Shown here piece after piece: positions 1 through 6,390 of a stretch of 7,130 nucleotides of DNA. The notes under the pieces were generated by a model. The model was not told where the DNA came from. It made no database searches and worked only from the letters and a program-made list of their open reading frames with translations. The stretch covers positions 1 through 7,130 of the forward strand of contig JAITBS010000452.1 of assembly GCA_031283515.1 (NCBI GenBank), written 5' to 3'. The stretch comes from Planctomycetaceae bacterium (GTDB lineage: Bacteria; Planctomycetota; Planctomycetia; Pirellulales; Thermoguttaceae). Position 1 is the first letter of the stretch; the number at the start of each line of letters is the position of its first letter. Made by a program: the position numbers and the translations under genes.

Positions 1-164
1 GAGAATGGAATACCGAGTTCCAGAACATCCAGACCAGCACCACATGCAGCATCTATAATTTCAAACGACCGTTCAATATCAGGATCGCCCGCCGTGATGT
101 AACCAATCAACGCCGCACGTTTTTCGTTACGTGTTTTTTCAAAAATTTGTGTTAATCGAGTCAT
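1..164 (-). CDS. trpA: Tryptophan synthase alpha subunit, N-terminal part (partial)
   Basis: The frame read leftward from an ATG at 162-164 gives about 54 residues beginning MTRLTQIFEKTRNEKRAALI and then showing GYITAGDPD and, at the window edge, LELGIPFS. These are the first two conserved blocks of TrpA: the TAGDPD segment, and the ELGIPFSDP segment whose Glu is the catalytic acid/base of the alpha site. TrpA cleaves indole-3-glycerol phosphate to indole and glyceraldehyde 3-phosphate and passes indole through the tunnel to TrpB. The start is supported by an AGAAAGG ribosome site (complement of 171-177) six bases upstream. The rest of the gene lies outside the window, so completeness cannot be judged. 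It is the last gene seen in a minus-strand run after the 81-residue ORF (53-base gap). Confidence 0.95.
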   Translation of the reverse strand, partial: MTRLTQIFEKTRNEKRAALIGYITAGDPDIERSFEIIDAACGAGLDVLELGIPF

Positions 165-217
165 CGTTTTCCTTTCTGTTGTAACATTCAAGAAACTAAT
201 TATTGTTATATTTTGTT

Positions 218-463
218 TTAATCAAAAAGAGAAGTTTGTTTTGTTCCTTTCAACGCGAAATAGTTTTTATTTTTTTTGTTTCCTTTAATATACAGAACGA
301 TTGGTATTGATTTTTTTAGGTTTTCTTTCAGAGTTTTTGAATATTCGGAAGAAATCACAGGAATCATTTCAATACCATTGTTATACAAATTTTCCGCTAA
401 AAAAGCGTAACTTGCAAGTAAAGATTTTGCCCTCTTTAAATCTGTAATTTGTTTTTCATTCAT
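218..463 (-). CDS. Small hypothetical protein, 81 aa, with C-terminal QTSLF motif
   Basis: I do not recognise this family. The protein is soluble, lysine-rich and without signal peptide or membrane helix. Residues 1-30 (MNEKQITDLKRAKSLLASYA onward) look helical, and the second half alternates as beta-strand-like stretches (IPIVLYIKG, NYFALKG). It ends KQTSLFD, which fits the Q-x-x-L-F form of the bacterial sliding-clamp binding peptide; at five residues this may be chance. The ATG start has no clear Shine-Dalgarno site, but a strong promoter candidate lies at 520-547, about 57 bases upstream, which supports a real transcript. It sits between the methyltransferase (160-base gap) and trpA (53-base gap) on the same strand, so it may be cotranscribed with trpA. 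Nothing in it suggests a direct role in tryptophan synthesis. Confidence 0.6.
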   Translation of the reverse strand: MNEKQITDLKRAKSLLASYAFLAENLYNNGIEMIPVISSEYSKTLKENLKKSIPIVLYIKGNKKNKNYFALKGTKQTSLFD

Positions 464-519
464 TTGAAAATTATTGTTCCAATTTTATTGAAACATATCG
501 CTATGCGGCTCTATTTAAA

Positions 520-547
520 ATTCTATAAATTCTGTTTATCTTGTCAA
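520..547 (-). promoter_or_regulatory. Sigma70-type promoter for the 81-aa gene and possibly trpA
   Basis: Read on the minus strand, TTGACA (complement of 542-547, a perfect -35) is followed after 16 bases by TAGAAT (complement of 520-525, five of six matches to TATAAT). Transcription would start near 512, giving a leader of about 50 bases before the 81-residue gene. It lies in the 160-base gap after the methyltransferase, where a new promoter would be expected if trpA is not driven only from trpB. Confidence 0.6.
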
Positions 548-623
548 AAAACGAAAACTCAATATTTGAATGTTATGAGTATGAAAAATTATTAATTGAA
601 ACAAGTTCGGCTGATATAATTTT

Positions 624-1367
624 TTACAATGGTTTCACGGCAACGAGTGCGGCGAAAACAATGTTTTTGTGGAGAATATCAATTTGACGAAAACCGGTAT
701 TCTCAAGTGTTCGTATTAGAAACGGTAATGTTTCCGGTGTGTCGGAACGGTCAATGTATTCAAAAACTTGCTGTTGATAAGTCCGGTCACGTAATCCGCA
801 CAAATATTCGGCATAGCGTTCTTTTTGTAATAATTCAATTGTTTCATTTTCATGCCGTATCAAATCAGATAACCAAAATGAACCGCCCGGAATAAGTGAA
901 CAATAAATTCGTTCAAATACGTTTTTCCAATCCTGTTGTGTCCGAAGATGGTGAAGTGACGCAGCGGCAACAACAAGATCAAATTTTTCGTTCGGTAATT
1001 CCGCTTGCGCAATATCCGATTGAATTGTTTCTTCAACTGTGAAATTTTCCATGAGAAGACGTTCTTTTGCTTTTTGGAGCATTTTGTTACTTAAATCCAA
1101 TAACGTTAGTTTCAATTGCGGAAGTTTCCGCGTTATTCGCAACGAAAAATTGCCGGCTCCGCAACCAATGTCAAGTAATCGTTGAGCGTTGGGATGGATT
1201 CGGGCAATAGATGTTTCAAAAAGGGATAAAATGAGCGGAGCGTCCACCGAACTTGTCTGACCTGTTTGTTCGTTGGAAAACCGGTCAACATCTGCATCAA
1301 ATTGACAGCGTAACTCCTCAATTGATATTTTTTCGCTTTGTAACATATATTTGGAATAACTGTTCAC
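624..1367 (-). CDS. Class I SAM-dependent methyltransferase
   Basis: A 247-residue Rossmann-fold methyltransferase. Motif I is LDIGCGAGN (residues 65-73), the acidic residue that binds the SAM ribose is D91 in LLDLSNKM, motif II is FDLVVAAASLHHL (129-141), and LIPGGSFWLSD (158-168) follows. The N-terminal block RFSNEQTGQTSSVDAPL (29-45) and the C-terminal HKNIVFAA (233-240) are, from memory, typical of a family common in Planctomycetota and relatives, often annotated only as methyltransferase; the substrate is unknown. CmoA-like tRNA modification is possible but not shown. The longest frame begins with GTG at 1367; an ATG at 1346 (residue 8) is an equally good start, and neither has a Shine-Dalgarno site. 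It follows trpB on the same strand after 76 bases and separates it from trpA. Confidence 0.9.
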   Translation of the reverse strand: MNSYSKYMLQSEKISIEELRCQFDADVDRFSNEQTGQTSSVDAPLILSLFETSIARIHPNAQRLLDIGCGAGNFSLRITRKLPQLKLTLLDLSNKMLQKAKERLLMENFTVEETIQSDIAQAELPNEKFDLVVAAASLHHLRTQQDWKNVFERIYCSLIPGGSFWLSDLIRHENETIELLQKERYAEYLCGLRDRTYQQQVFEYIDRSDTPETLPFLIRTLENTGFRQIDILHKNIVFAALVAVKPL

Positions 1368-1376
1368 GGTAATAAT

Positions 1377-1410
1377 AAAAGGGTAAATGACCTTTTGAAT
1401 TTTACCTTTT
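1377..1410 (-). terminator. Weak stem-loop between trpB and the methyltransferase gene
   Basis: AAAAGGTAAA pairs with TTTACCCTTTT on the minus strand (one bulged base), with a 13-base loop; the T-run is part of the right arm and is followed by ATTATT. It lies 33 bases past the trpB stop and only about 10 bases before the GTG of the methyltransferase. It could be a weak AT-rich terminator or attenuate read-through, but the stem is poor and the call is tentative. Confidence 0.25.
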
Positions 1411-1443
1411 GTTTATGTTTAGTTTATTTTTGTTAATAATTTA

Positions 1444-2703
1444 CTAATAAATTTGTTGCGATTTATTGTTTTGTAATACTTCACGAACATGTTGCAAATC
1501 TTTATCACCGCGACCGGAAAGGCAAACTAATATTGTATGATATTTCTTTGTCTCCTTGAATGCTTGCGCCAAAGCGTGCGAACTTTCCAATGCCGGAATA
1601 ATTCCTTCGAACCGACAAAGCGTTTGGAAGGCTTCGAGTGCTTCGTTGTCTGTAATTGTTTCATAACGGACACGTCCAATATCGTGCAAAAAAGCGTGTT
1701 CGGGACCAACTCCGGGATAATCCAAACCGGCAGAAATAGAATACGCTTCATGAATCTGACCGTGTTTATCTTGTAACAACATTGACTTTGCCCCGTGTAA
1801 CACCCCGATAGTACCGGCATTGATCGACGCTGCATGTTCACCAGTTGCCAATCCTTTACCTGCCGCTTCAACTCCAACCAATTCAACCGATTTATCGTTC
1901 AGAAAAGGATAAAAAATTCCCATCGCATTGCTCCCGCCGCCAACCGCTGCAAGAAGACAATCCGGCAATTTTCCTGTTAATTCAAGCATTTGCCGACGGG
2001 CTTCTTCACCAATAATCTTTTGAAACTCCCGAACCATCCAAGGATAAGGATCAGGACCGGCAACCGTTCCAACAACATAAAACGTATCGTTAACTACCTC
2101 ACTCCAATATCGTAACGTTTCATTCATTGCATCTTTGAGAGTTGCTGTTCCCGATTCGACGGAAACAACTTCGGCTCCGAGTAATTCCATACGTTGGACA
2201 TTCGGCTGCTGACGGCGTATATCTTCCCGTCCCATAAACACGCGGCATTCAAAACCAAACAAAGCCGCAACTGTTGCCGTTGCCACTCCATGCTGTCCCG
2301 CTCCCGTTTCCGCAATCAATCGTTTCTTACCCATTCGCCGTGCCAAAAGTGCTTGTCCAACCGTGTTGTTGACTTTATGCGCACCTGTATGATTCAGGTC
2401 TTCGCGTTTAAGCCATATTTGTGTTGCAATATCCGTATTGGCGGCGGCTGTCAAGCGGCTGCTTATATGTCCGCTTAATCGTTTCGCAAAATAGCAAGGT
2501 GTTTCACGCCCTACGTATTGATGTAACAATTCATGGTATTCTGTCCAGAAATTTTTGTCTTGAAAAGCATCTTTCGCCGCGGATTTCAACTCGATCAGCG
2601 GAGTCATTAACGTTTCACCAACGTAAATTCCGCCGTAATTGCCGAAATAACCGTGTGAATCAGGATAAGCAGTCAAATTTGTTAATGTCGATGTTGTGGA
2701 CAT
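1444..2703 (-). CDS. trpB: Tryptophan synthase beta subunit (TrpB1 type)
   Basis: This PLP enzyme condenses indole with L-serine to give tryptophan, as an alpha2-beta2 complex with TrpA in the cytoplasm. The 419-residue frame shows the full family pattern: [20 protein letters not shown] (20-39), [11 protein letters not shown] with the PLP Schiff-base lysine K110, AETGAGQHG with the catalytic glutamate E132, [15 protein letters not shown] (158-172), the phosphate-binding loop GGGSNA (255-260), and SGRGDKD near the end (396-402). It is slightly longer than most TrpB proteins, partly through an insertion around residues 77-95 before the IWLKRED strand. The ATG at 2703 fits the family N-terminus, though no good Shine-Dalgarno site precedes it. 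It is the first gene of the minus-strand run and its partner trpA lies two genes downstream. Confidence 0.98.
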   Translation of the reverse strand: MSTTSTLTNLTAYPDSHGYFGNYGGIYVGETLMTPLIELKSAAKDAFQDKNFWTEYHELLHQYVGRETPCYFAKRLSGHISSRLTAAANTDIATQIWLKREDLNHTGAHKVNNTVGQALLARRMGKKRLIAETGAGQHGVATATVAALFGFECRVFMGREDIRRQQPNVQRMELLGAEVVSVESGTATLKDAMNETLRYWSEVVNDTFYVVGTVAGPDPYPWMVREFQKIIGEEARRQMLELTGKLPDCLLAAVGGGSNAMGIFYPFLNDKSVELVGVEAAGKGLATGEHAASINAGTIGVLHGAKSMLLQDKHGQIHEAYSISAGLDYPGVGPEHAFLHDIGRVRYETITDNEALEAFQTLCRFEGIIPALESSHALAQAFKETKKYHTILVCLSGRGDKDLQHVREVLQNNKSQQIY

Positions 2704-2750
2704 GGCTTGAATAAGTTCTTTGAAGGTGTTAAAAAAATTGGAAATTCTTC

Positions 2751-2762
2751 ATTCAATTGAAT
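2751..2762. repeat. 12-bp perfect palindrome upstream of trpB
   Basis: ATTCAATTGAAT reads the same on both strands and ends 48 bases before the trpB start codon. A position this close to the start suits an operator, but no known repressor site is recognised; it does not match the E. coli TrpR box. Confidence 0.4.
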
Positions 2763-2771
2763 TGGTTAAAA

Positions 2772-2803
2772 TAATTGGTCATTATTGTAATTGGTCATTA
2801 TTG
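2772..2803. repeat. Perfect 16-bp tandem duplication upstream of trpB
   Basis: TAATTGGTCATTATTG occurs twice head to tail without a mismatch (2772-2787 and 2788-2803), about 70-100 bases upstream of trpB. An AATTGGTTA fragment just before it (2760-2768) looks like a third, degenerate half unit. The period of 16 bases is not a full number of DNA turns. It may be a duplicated regulator site or a simple slippage product. Confidence 0.7.
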
Positions 2804-2908
2804 CCCAAATGCTCAAAAACAAAAAGGCAACTTGATCCAACTTTTTACGCAATCCTTATTATCACAAATAGTTAGAAATTGGATGTACACTCTAAATGTA
2901 TTACTCCG

Positions 2909-2969
2909 CATTACTGTTTTTCCTCAACTGATTTCTGGGGAGAAAATACTCCCAGATAATACAGTAATG
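2909..2969. repeat. Compound stem-loop (nested inverted repeats)
   Basis: An outer perfect 9-bp stem, CATTACTGT (2909-2917) with ACAGTAATG (2961-2969), encloses an inner stem CTGGGgAG (2935-2942) with CTCCCAG (2949-2955), one base bulged, around an AAAATA loop. Nesting of two stems in 61 bases is more than expected by chance in AT-rich DNA. It has no T-run on either side, so it is not an ordinary terminator. It could be a structured RNA, a regulator site or the end of an old mobile element. Confidence 0.5.
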
Positions 2970-3252
2970 GATAATCCTTTGGTACAAGATATCACAGATT
3001 CTATGAACCCCCAAATAATTGAAAGTATTGTTGTGATGTTTGTCCTCAAAGCTAATGCGGTGGGATTATGATAAGTGGAGTTGTCAGTGGAGTTTGCCGG
3101 TATAATGTGATGAGGTTGGGTGAAGAGATATGTTCTTTTCCATTATTTGCAAGGCAACAAACGATAATTAGTCAATGGAATTTTCACAAGGTTTCAATAT
3201 CATTTTTCACAAACCACATTTTACCTAATTTTCCGAACAAAACAACCTCAAT

Positions 3253-3285
3253 CGTTGCGACGTTTCGATGAAACGTTGCCTACCT
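3253..3285 (+). repeat. Dispersed hairpin repeat, copy 1
   Basis: GCGACGTTTC (3257-3266) pairs with GAAACGTTGC (3270-3279) over 10 bp with one G-T wobble and a GAT loop, followed by CTACCT (3280-3285). The 22 bases from 3264 to 3285 match two further copies at 6542-6563 (opposite strand) and 6703-6724 at about 19 of 22 positions or close to it. The 9-mer CGTTGCGAC (3253-3261) just before the loop also recurs at 6661-6669. Confidence 0.7.
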
Positions 3286-3339
3286 CTTAAATAAATCGTA
3301 ACAAAATGAAACATCAATCAAGTGATTGCAAGAAGCATC

Positions 3340-3423
3340 GTGGAGAGTTGAAAGTGGATAGTGCCGCAAGCGGATTACTGCCGGAATGGGATTACTTCAC
3401 CTACGAAACTATCCACTCTCCAC
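3340..3423. repeat. Inverted repeat made of GTGGAGA-type heptamers
   Basis: The left arm is three heptamers in a row, GTGGAGA GTTGAAA GTGGATA (3340-3360), then GT; the right arm (3408-3423) is ACTATCCACTCTCCAC, the inverse of two such units. The arms pair over 16 bp with a 6-7 base bulge on the left. The 45-base loop carries CCGCAAGCGG and a direct repeat GGATTACT (3372-3379 and 3389-3396). Heptamer strings of this kind are known as short tandemly repeated repetitive sequences in several bacterial groups. It lies just past the stop of the DUF6263-like gene, after a small 7-bp AT hairpin (3424-3441), and might act as a 3' end structure, although no T-run follows. Confidence 0.65.
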
Positions 3424-3439
3424 AATAAATAGGAATTTA

Positions 3440-4372
3440 TTAGTTTACTCGGATAATCGTCATGGTGTTTTTTCCTTCACCGGTCATATTTTGTTGTATG
3501 GTTTGGTTGTTGACAGTTGCTTCTATGTCGATGTTCATTTTTATTTGGGTTATGTTGGAAACAACAAGACCGGTTTTAATTTCCATTTGTATGGTATTTT
3601 CACTGTTAATATCTGTACTTTTCAGTGTCATCTTGGTTGCCGCCATATTCATTTCTTGAGGAGTGTCCGACTTAATACGAGATTGAGACACAATAATCGC
3701 CAATTCTTTGCCGTCAACTGATTGAATTTCTTTCAGTGTATTCGTTTGCGTTGTTTTTGCCTTACCAATAAAAGGAATCTCCGAAATACTTTCCGATTTC
3801 CATTGCTCCCCCACCGTAACCGGTTGTTGAGGCATCGCTTCTCGTAAAATATCAAACGTTTTAGTAAATGCCTGTTTGGATAACAATTTTTTGAGTTGTT
3901 CGGATACTTGTTTCGGGAGAGATTGCGAACTCTTTTCCAAAAACTCATCCAGACCTTCAATCTTTACTATTTTACTATCCTGATCAAATGTCATTGTTGT
4001 TTTAAGTCCGATCATTACTCCCAACATTTTAAGCGGTGAATTTTGGCTTTTTTCATCGGCACTATCAAAAAACATTTCTTGTTTGTTGATTATTTGTTTC
4101 AATACAATTCGTTTGATTTCAGTATTAACTTGTTGCAAACCATCCGGTTCAACCGCTTCTACAACAATTTCTTGATATTGAGATTGAATCTGATGATTGG
4201 GAATAATTTGCTCTCCAATTTTGATTTTCATATCCATATCCATTTCGGTTTTCATTTCATAAGTTCCTTGTGGATAACGGTTTTTAAGAGTATATTTTTC
4301 TTGCGCAATAACATCGAATGCAACAAAAGAAAAAAGAAAAAACATTGTCATTGTCAAAATGATTTTGTGCAT
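3440..4372 (-). CDS. Secreted DUF6263-like protein of unknown function
   Basis: A 310-residue protein with a clear signal peptide: charged MHK, hydrophobic core (residues 4-19) and a likely cleavage after VIA23 before QEKYTL, so it should leave the cytoplasm. The mature part is mainly beta-rich and polar, with YPQGTYEMKTEMDMDMKI (33-50), PVTVGEQWK (184-192) and TGLVVSNITQIKMNIDIE (267-284) resembling, from memory, the DUF6263 family found mostly in Planctomycetota. No catalytic motif, lipobox or membrane helix is seen. The frame stays open to 4579, but I choose the ATG at 4372: an AGGAG site lies six bases before it, the signal peptide begins there, and the upstream residues are not secretory. 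It is divergent from ribH, with a 218-base shared upstream region. Confidence 0.85.
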   Translation of the reverse strand: MHKIILTMTMFFLFSFVAFDVIAQEKYTLKNRYPQGTYEMKTEMDMDMKIKIGEQIIPNHQIQSQYQEIVVEAVEPDGLQQVNTEIKRIVLKQIINKQEMFFDSADEKSQNSPLKMLGVMIGLKTTMTFDQDSKIVKIEGLDEFLEKSSQSLPKQVSEQLKKLLSKQAFTKTFDILREAMPQQPVTVGEQWKSESISEIPFIGKAKTTQTNTLKEIQSVDGKELAIIVSQSRIKSDTPQEMNMAATKMTLKSTDINSENTIQMEIKTGLVVSNITQIKMNIDIEATVNNQTIQQNMTGEGKNTMTIIRVN

Positions 4373-4378
4373 GAGAAT

Positions 4379-4383
4379 CTCCT
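4379..4383 (-). promoter_or_regulatory. Shine-Dalgarno site fixing the DUF6263-like gene start
   Basis: AGGAG on the minus strand, six bases before the ATG at 4372. It is the best ribosome site in the window and is the reason for rejecting the 69-residue N-terminal extension of the open frame. Confidence 0.8.
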
Positions 4384-4486
4384 GTAAAAAATTGGGTGAA
4401 AGGTTCAATATCGAAAATTCATTAGAAGAAAATCCAACATAATTATTTATCATCATACAACATGTTGGCGAAATTACTATCCGTCG

Positions 4487-4515
4487 TTGACTTTTATTAT
4501 CTCTATTTATACAAT
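4487..4515 (+). promoter_or_regulatory. Sigma70-type promoter of ribH
   Basis: TTGACT (4487-4492, five of six) and TACAAT (4510-4515, five of six) are separated by exactly 17 bases. Transcription would begin near 4522, leaving a leader of about 69 bases before ribH. That leader is too short for, and shows no sign of, an FMN riboswitch. Confidence 0.7.
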
Positions 4516-4590
4516 GGTTAAATTGTTTGTATTTTCTGGTACCAAGAATTTGTTTTGTTTCTTCTCTAACATTAACCATTTCACAAACTC

Positions 4591-5256
4591 ATGCAAATAT
4601 TTGAAGGAAGAATTTGTCCCCCTCCAGAAGGTTATATTACTATTGCAGTTGCGAAGTTCAATAAAACAATTACGCAACGTTTACTTGATGGGGCGTTAGC
4701 GAAATTACGGCAACACCGTGTTCATGAAAAGGACATTCGTATTGTTTGGGTTCCGGGAGCTTATGAGTTACCGTTTGCGGCTTCTTATTTTGCGAAGGAC
4801 CCGCAATGTCTGGCGGTGATTTGTTTAGGAGCGGTGATTAAGGGGGAAACAACGCATGATCAACATATTAATCGTTCGGTTAGTATTGCGATTGGGGAAA
4901 TTGCGTCGCGTTTTGGAACACCGGTGATATTTGGTGTTTTGACTTGTGATACCATCGAACAGGCAAACGCCCGAAGCGGAATGATTGAATCGGTTAAAGA
5001 TAAAGCTCTTAATCCTGCACCGGGGAATAAAGGTGCCGAAGCCGCCGAAGCTGCTCTTGAAATGATTGATTTACTGACGGAATTACCGGAAATCACACTA
5101 AAAAATCCATTATCCGATGTTCTCTCAAAACTATTTATCGCCTCCAATGACGATGAAAACGATGATGATGATGATGATTTTGATTTTGAAGACGACTTTT
5201 ATTTGCCGCCGCGTAAATTGGTTAAAAAATCTGCAAAAAAGAAAAAAAAGGACTAA
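4591..5256 (+). CDS. ribH: 6,7-dimethyl-8-ribityllumazine synthase with charged C-terminal tail
   Basis: Lumazine synthase makes the riboflavin precursor from 5-amino-6-ribitylaminouracil and 3,4-dihydroxy-2-butanone 4-phosphate. Family landmarks are all present: AVAKFN with the substrate-stacking F23, WVPGAYELP (53-61), GETTHDQHI with catalytic H89 (85-93), FGVLTCDTIEQANARSG with phosphate-binding R128 (114-130), and GNKGAEAAEAA (145-155). The catalytic core ends near residue 164, the usual length of the family; the remaining 57 residues are extra. They run from an ordinary linker to a nearly pure Asp/Glu stretch (187-202, encoded partly by GAT repeats) and then to PPRKLVKKSAKKKKKD. The ATG at 4591 fits the family start but lacks a Shine-Dalgarno site. 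No other rib gene and no nusB, its frequent neighbour, is seen beside it. Confidence 0.97.
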   Translation: MQIFEGRICPPPEGYITIAVAKFNKTITQRLLDGALAKLRQHRVHEKDIRIVWVPGAYELPFAASYFAKDPQCLAVICLGAVIKGETTHDQHINRSVSIAIGEIASRFGTPVIFGVLTCDTIEQANARSGMIESVKDKALNPAPGNKGAEAAEAALEMIDLLTELPEITLKNPLSDVLSKLFIASNDDENDDDDDDFDFEDDFYLPPRKLVKKSAKKKKKD

Positions 5257-5295
5257 ACAATGCTGTATTAACAACATTATTTATGTTCTTAACGC

Positions 5296-5327
5296 TTTTA
5301 GCAACGGATGCAATACCGCTGTTAAAA
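5296..5327 (+). terminator. Hairpin downstream of ribH, possible terminator
   Basis: TTTTAGCAACGG (5296-5307) pairs with CCGCTGTTAAAA (5316-5327) over 12 positions with one G-T wobble and one mismatch, around an 8-base loop. It lies 40 bases after the ribH stop in the convergent gap. Only TTGTT follows, so the T-run is weak. A second weak candidate, TCCGA (5459-5463) with TCGGA (5481-5485) followed by TTTTT, lies further on. The rest of the 5257-5544 gap shows nothing else I can support. Confidence 0.4.
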
Positions 5328-5544
5328 TTGTTCATTGGGGCTTATATTTCAATAACGAAAGAGGCTCTTGTTGCCATATTTTTTTGGCTAAAATAAGAGT
5401 TCGATAATAAAATTCGCTTAAAAAAGAAAACAGTTTACGGATCAAAAATTCATATAATTCCGATTGTCTGGGCGGTTGTTTCGGATTTTTGTTCCTTATT
5501 ATCGATCCTGTCCAAAAATGGGTTTTGTCAACAACGACCGAATC

Positions 5545-6282
5545 CTAAAGAGCAAAAGATTGATCGGAATTTTTTTTGTGAAGAGTGAAAGCGTAAAAAC
5601 GTCCTAAAAGACCAACGATAATCAATATCAATCCGGCTGTAATGATTGTCAAGCCGAAACGGTTATCATGCTCCAGATATTGAAATGAAAAAAGAATTCC
5701 GACAAATCCACACCATGTCAAAACCGTATTTATCATTTTTAATACTATTAAAGGCGGAAAAAATTGTTCCGATGTTTCCAAGTGTTCTGTTTTGGAAACG
5801 GTAATATTTTTCGGTTTGTTGTTCTCAGATATGGAGGGCGGTTTATTATTGTGTGGTGTTACCTGGAGTTGGGCGAGTAATTGCCTTGCCTGGTGAATTT
5901 GTTGAACAAGTCCATTCGCGGGAAATTCAGATTCATTTTCATTGGGAAGAAATTCAGACGTTTGTTTGTTTTCTATTTTATTTTCTGCTGTTATCGGCAA
6001 TAAAGTATTCATTCCGAGTTCTTTGGCATCATTGATTGTTTCTATTTTTTCTGTTGGTTCTGTTGTTGTTATTATTGTTATTTCTTGTGTTTCTGTTGTG
6101 CTTCCGTTCACAACCGAAACCGGAGTATTTGAAGGTGTTGTGGCGGGTGAATGGAGAACCTGAATGCGGTGAGTGAGATTTTGGCGTAGTTTCCTGATTT
6201 CCTGCACAGGATCAAATTCACTGGATTCGGTTTTTTGAATTGGTTGTGTGGTTGCCTCGACGGACAGTTTGGGATTGGACAT
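5545..6282 (-). CDS. Hypothetical membrane protein with two C-terminal helices
   Basis: No family recognised. The 245-residue protein lacks a signal peptide. Residues 1-175 are polar, rich in Thr, Glu, Asn and Pro and probably mostly disordered; two membrane helices follow (about 182-203 and 210-231), ending in a short HKKNSDQSFAL tail, which suggests that both ends face the cytoplasm. Two short helical segments resemble each other: SEFDPVQEIRKLRQNL (21-36) and SEFPANGLVQQIHQARQLL (118-136), each followed by a proline-containing stretch. The ATG at 6282 is supported by an AAAAAGG site (complement of 6290-6296) seven bases upstream. The gene is alone on its strand here, convergent with ribH. 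A membrane-anchored adaptor or scaffold is possible, but nothing proves it. Confidence 0.75.
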   Translation of the reverse strand: MSNPKLSVEATTQPIQKTESSEFDPVQEIRKLRQNLTHRIQVLHSPATTPSNTPVSVVNGSTTETQEITIITTTEPTEKIETINDAKELGMNTLLPITAENKIENKQTSEFLPNENESEFPANGLVQQIHQARQLLAQLQVTPHNNKPPSISENNKPKNITVSKTEHLETSEQFFPPLIVLKMINTVLTWCGFVGILFSFQYLEHDNRFGLTIITAGLILIIVGLLGRFYAFTLHKKNSDQSFAL

Positions 6283-6390
6283 GTTTTAACCTTTTTGATT
6301 TCAACGGGTTAATTACTTTATACCGCCTCAGTATAAAATCCAAAATCCCGTAGGAATGATCTTTTTTACAGTCTTTATATTTACGGTAAA

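Larger units (their letters stand above)
2704..3439. other. Gene-free stretch upstream of trpB with several inverted repeats
   Basis: About 736 bases with no gene I can support. From left to right it contains a perfect 12-bp palindrome (ATTCAATTGAAT, 2751-2762), a 16-bp tandem duplication (2772-2803), a compound stem-loop (2909-2969), a copy of the dispersed hairpin repeat (3253-3285), a small hairpin CAATCA-AG-TGATTG (3315-3328), and an inverted heptamer repeat (3340-3423). The trpB promoter must lie in its left part, but I see no convincing -35/-10 pair. Two overlapping plus-strand frames (2775-3071 and 3068-3271) are open but look non-coding or degenerate. Confidence 0.6.

Noticed and set aside
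629..895. 88-codon plus-strand open frame opposite the methyltransferase
   Set aside because: It is the antisense shadow of a well-conserved methyltransferase and has no family resemblance or ribosome site.
2704..2910. Trp attenuator or T-box before trpB
   Set aside because: No short leader peptide with Trp codons, no T-box sequence and no terminator/antiterminator pair could be found on the minus strand.
2775..3071. 98-codon plus-strand open frame upstream of trpB
   Set aside because: It begins with TTG inside the 16-bp tandem repeat, has no ribosome site, resembles no family I know and runs through the nested stem-loop. A shorter ATG version from 2884 is possible but unsupported.
3068..3271. 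67-codon plus-strand open frame overlapping the previous one by ATGA
   Set aside because: The ATGA overlap looks like coupling, but the protein is unfamiliar, lacks a ribosome site and ends inside the dispersed hairpin repeat.
3253..3423. CRISPR-like repeat array
   Set aside because: The repeats differ in sequence, are inverted or heptameric, and show no regular repeat-spacer pattern; no cas gene is present.
4373..4579. 69-residue N-terminal extension of the DUF6263-like protein
   Set aside because: The AGGAG site and signal peptide place the start at 4372; the extension would bury the signal peptide and overlaps the ribH promoter.
4516..4590. FMN riboswitch before ribH
   Set aside because: The leader from the predicted start is only about 69 bases and has none of the conserved helices or GC-rich blocks of the RFN element.
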